NCBI GenBank assembly: GCA_020861125.1
Contig: JAJBSZ010000016.1
Span: 1-5,022 of the forward strand
Length of the DNA stretch: 5,022 bases
Source: Planctomycetota bacterium
GTDB taxonomy: Bacteria > Planctomycetota > SZUA-567
Direction: 5' to 3'
Positions within the stretch are counted from its first letter, which is position 1, and every line of letters starts with the position of its first letter. The notes below the pieces were generated by a model. It worked only from the letters and a program-made list of their open reading frames with translations. It was not told where the DNA came from and ran no database searches. A program made the position numbers and the translations under genes. Positions 4,812 to 5,022 of this stretch are shown here, in pieces.

Positions 4812-4940
4812 TCAGGCGGCATCCACACCGACGCCGGTTGTGGAATCGGACGGTGCCTCCGCTGGTGGCACCGTTGCGGCGGCAAGCAAAGCAACGGTGA
4901 TTGCAAGGAGGCGAACGGTAGGGAAAGGTGGCGGAAACAT
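4812..4940 (-). CDS. Possible small secreted peptide, 42 residues
   Basis: The frame reads as a textbook signal peptide: short n-region MFPPPFPTVR, hydrophobic core LLAITVALLAAATV (11-24), then PPAEA with a likely cleavage after residue 29. It leaves a mature piece of only about 13 residues (PSDSTTGVGVDAA). It lies 84 bases upstream of the holin-like gene on the same strand. There is no ribosome site before ATG 4940 (the upstream bases are pyrimidine-rich), and the opposite strand is also open across the same bases. It may be a tiny exported peptide, the remnant of a larger secreted protein, or chance. Confidence 0.3.
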   Translation of the reverse strand: MFPPPFPTVRLLAITVALLAAATVPPAEAPSDSTTGVGVDAA

Positions 4941-4960
4941 ATCGAGGAAAAAAATGGGAT

Positions 4961-5022
4961 GGAGAAGTGGAGAAGTGGAGAAGTGGAGAAGTGGAGAAGT
5001 GGAGAAGTGGAGAAGTGGAGAA
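4961..5022. repeat. 8-base tandem repeat array, at least 7.75 copies
   Basis: The unit GGAGAAGT repeats perfectly from 4961 to the last base of the window, giving seven full copies and six bases of the next; the array continues out of view. The unit is not a multiple of three, yet no stop arises in any frame on either strand, so three units encode an 8-residue period (GEVEKWRS on the plus strand). An ATG at 4954 with GAGG six bases upstream (4944-4947) opens a plus frame into the array. Perfect short-unit arrays expand and contract by slippage. It sits about 230 bases upstream of the leftward holin-like operon. Confidence 0.95.

Noticed and set aside
4961..5022. CRISPR array
   Set aside because: The array is an uninterrupted 8-base tandem repeat with no spacers.

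Overview
The window is GC-rich bacterial DNA (about 58-60% G+C by eye). A tRNA gene with an encoded CCA end, GTG and TTG starts, strong AAGGAG ribosome sites, a HicA/DUF1902 toxin-antitoxin pair, an IclR regulator and phage-like membrane genes would fit a proteobacterium or a related lineage such as Desulfobacterota. That assignment is an inference from gene types; nothing in the sequence fixes the taxon.

Layout. (1) Bases 13-128: tRNA-Lys(CUU) and its terminator, transcribed rightward. (2) 129-477: no convincing gene. (3) 478-1001: a complete rightward toxin-antitoxin operon (promoter, DUF1902 antitoxin, HicA toxin, probable terminator). (4) 1002-2134: about 1.1 kb with no recognisable conserved gene. 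Inside it, on the minus strand, lies a compact unit made of a promoter-like sequence, a 46-residue single-pass membrane peptide and a small hairpin followed by T6. (5) 2135-2908: a full-length IclR-family regulator on the minus strand, with its own promoter candidate. (6) 2946-3284: a messy stretch that starts like a gene (good ribosome site, TTG) but switches frame, and carries an 11-bp inverted repeat. (7) 3285-4727: a tightly packed leftward operon of small membrane and helical proteins resembling the holin/accessory part of a prophage, with a C-terminal frame conflict in its first gene. (8) 4728-5022: a possible signal-peptide-bearing small ORF, then at least seven copies of an 8-base tandem repeat running off the window end.

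How it fits together. The minus-strand genes at 3285-4727 overlap or nearly abut and each has a Shine-Dalgarno site, so they are probably co-transcribed. A lysozyme, terminase, integrase or capsid gene would prove a prophage, and none is present, so the phage reading is contextual. The tRNA, the toxin-antitoxin pair, the gene-poor stretch and the phage-like genes together look like the edge of an accessory region. No repeat of the tRNA 3' end was found to define an integrated element. The IclR gene has no metabolic neighbour in view, so its target cannot be named.

I see no clear undescribed multi-gene system. The best leads are the solitary membrane-peptide unit (1646-1861), the possible recoding or overlapping frame at 4024-4302, and the octamer repeat array at the right end.
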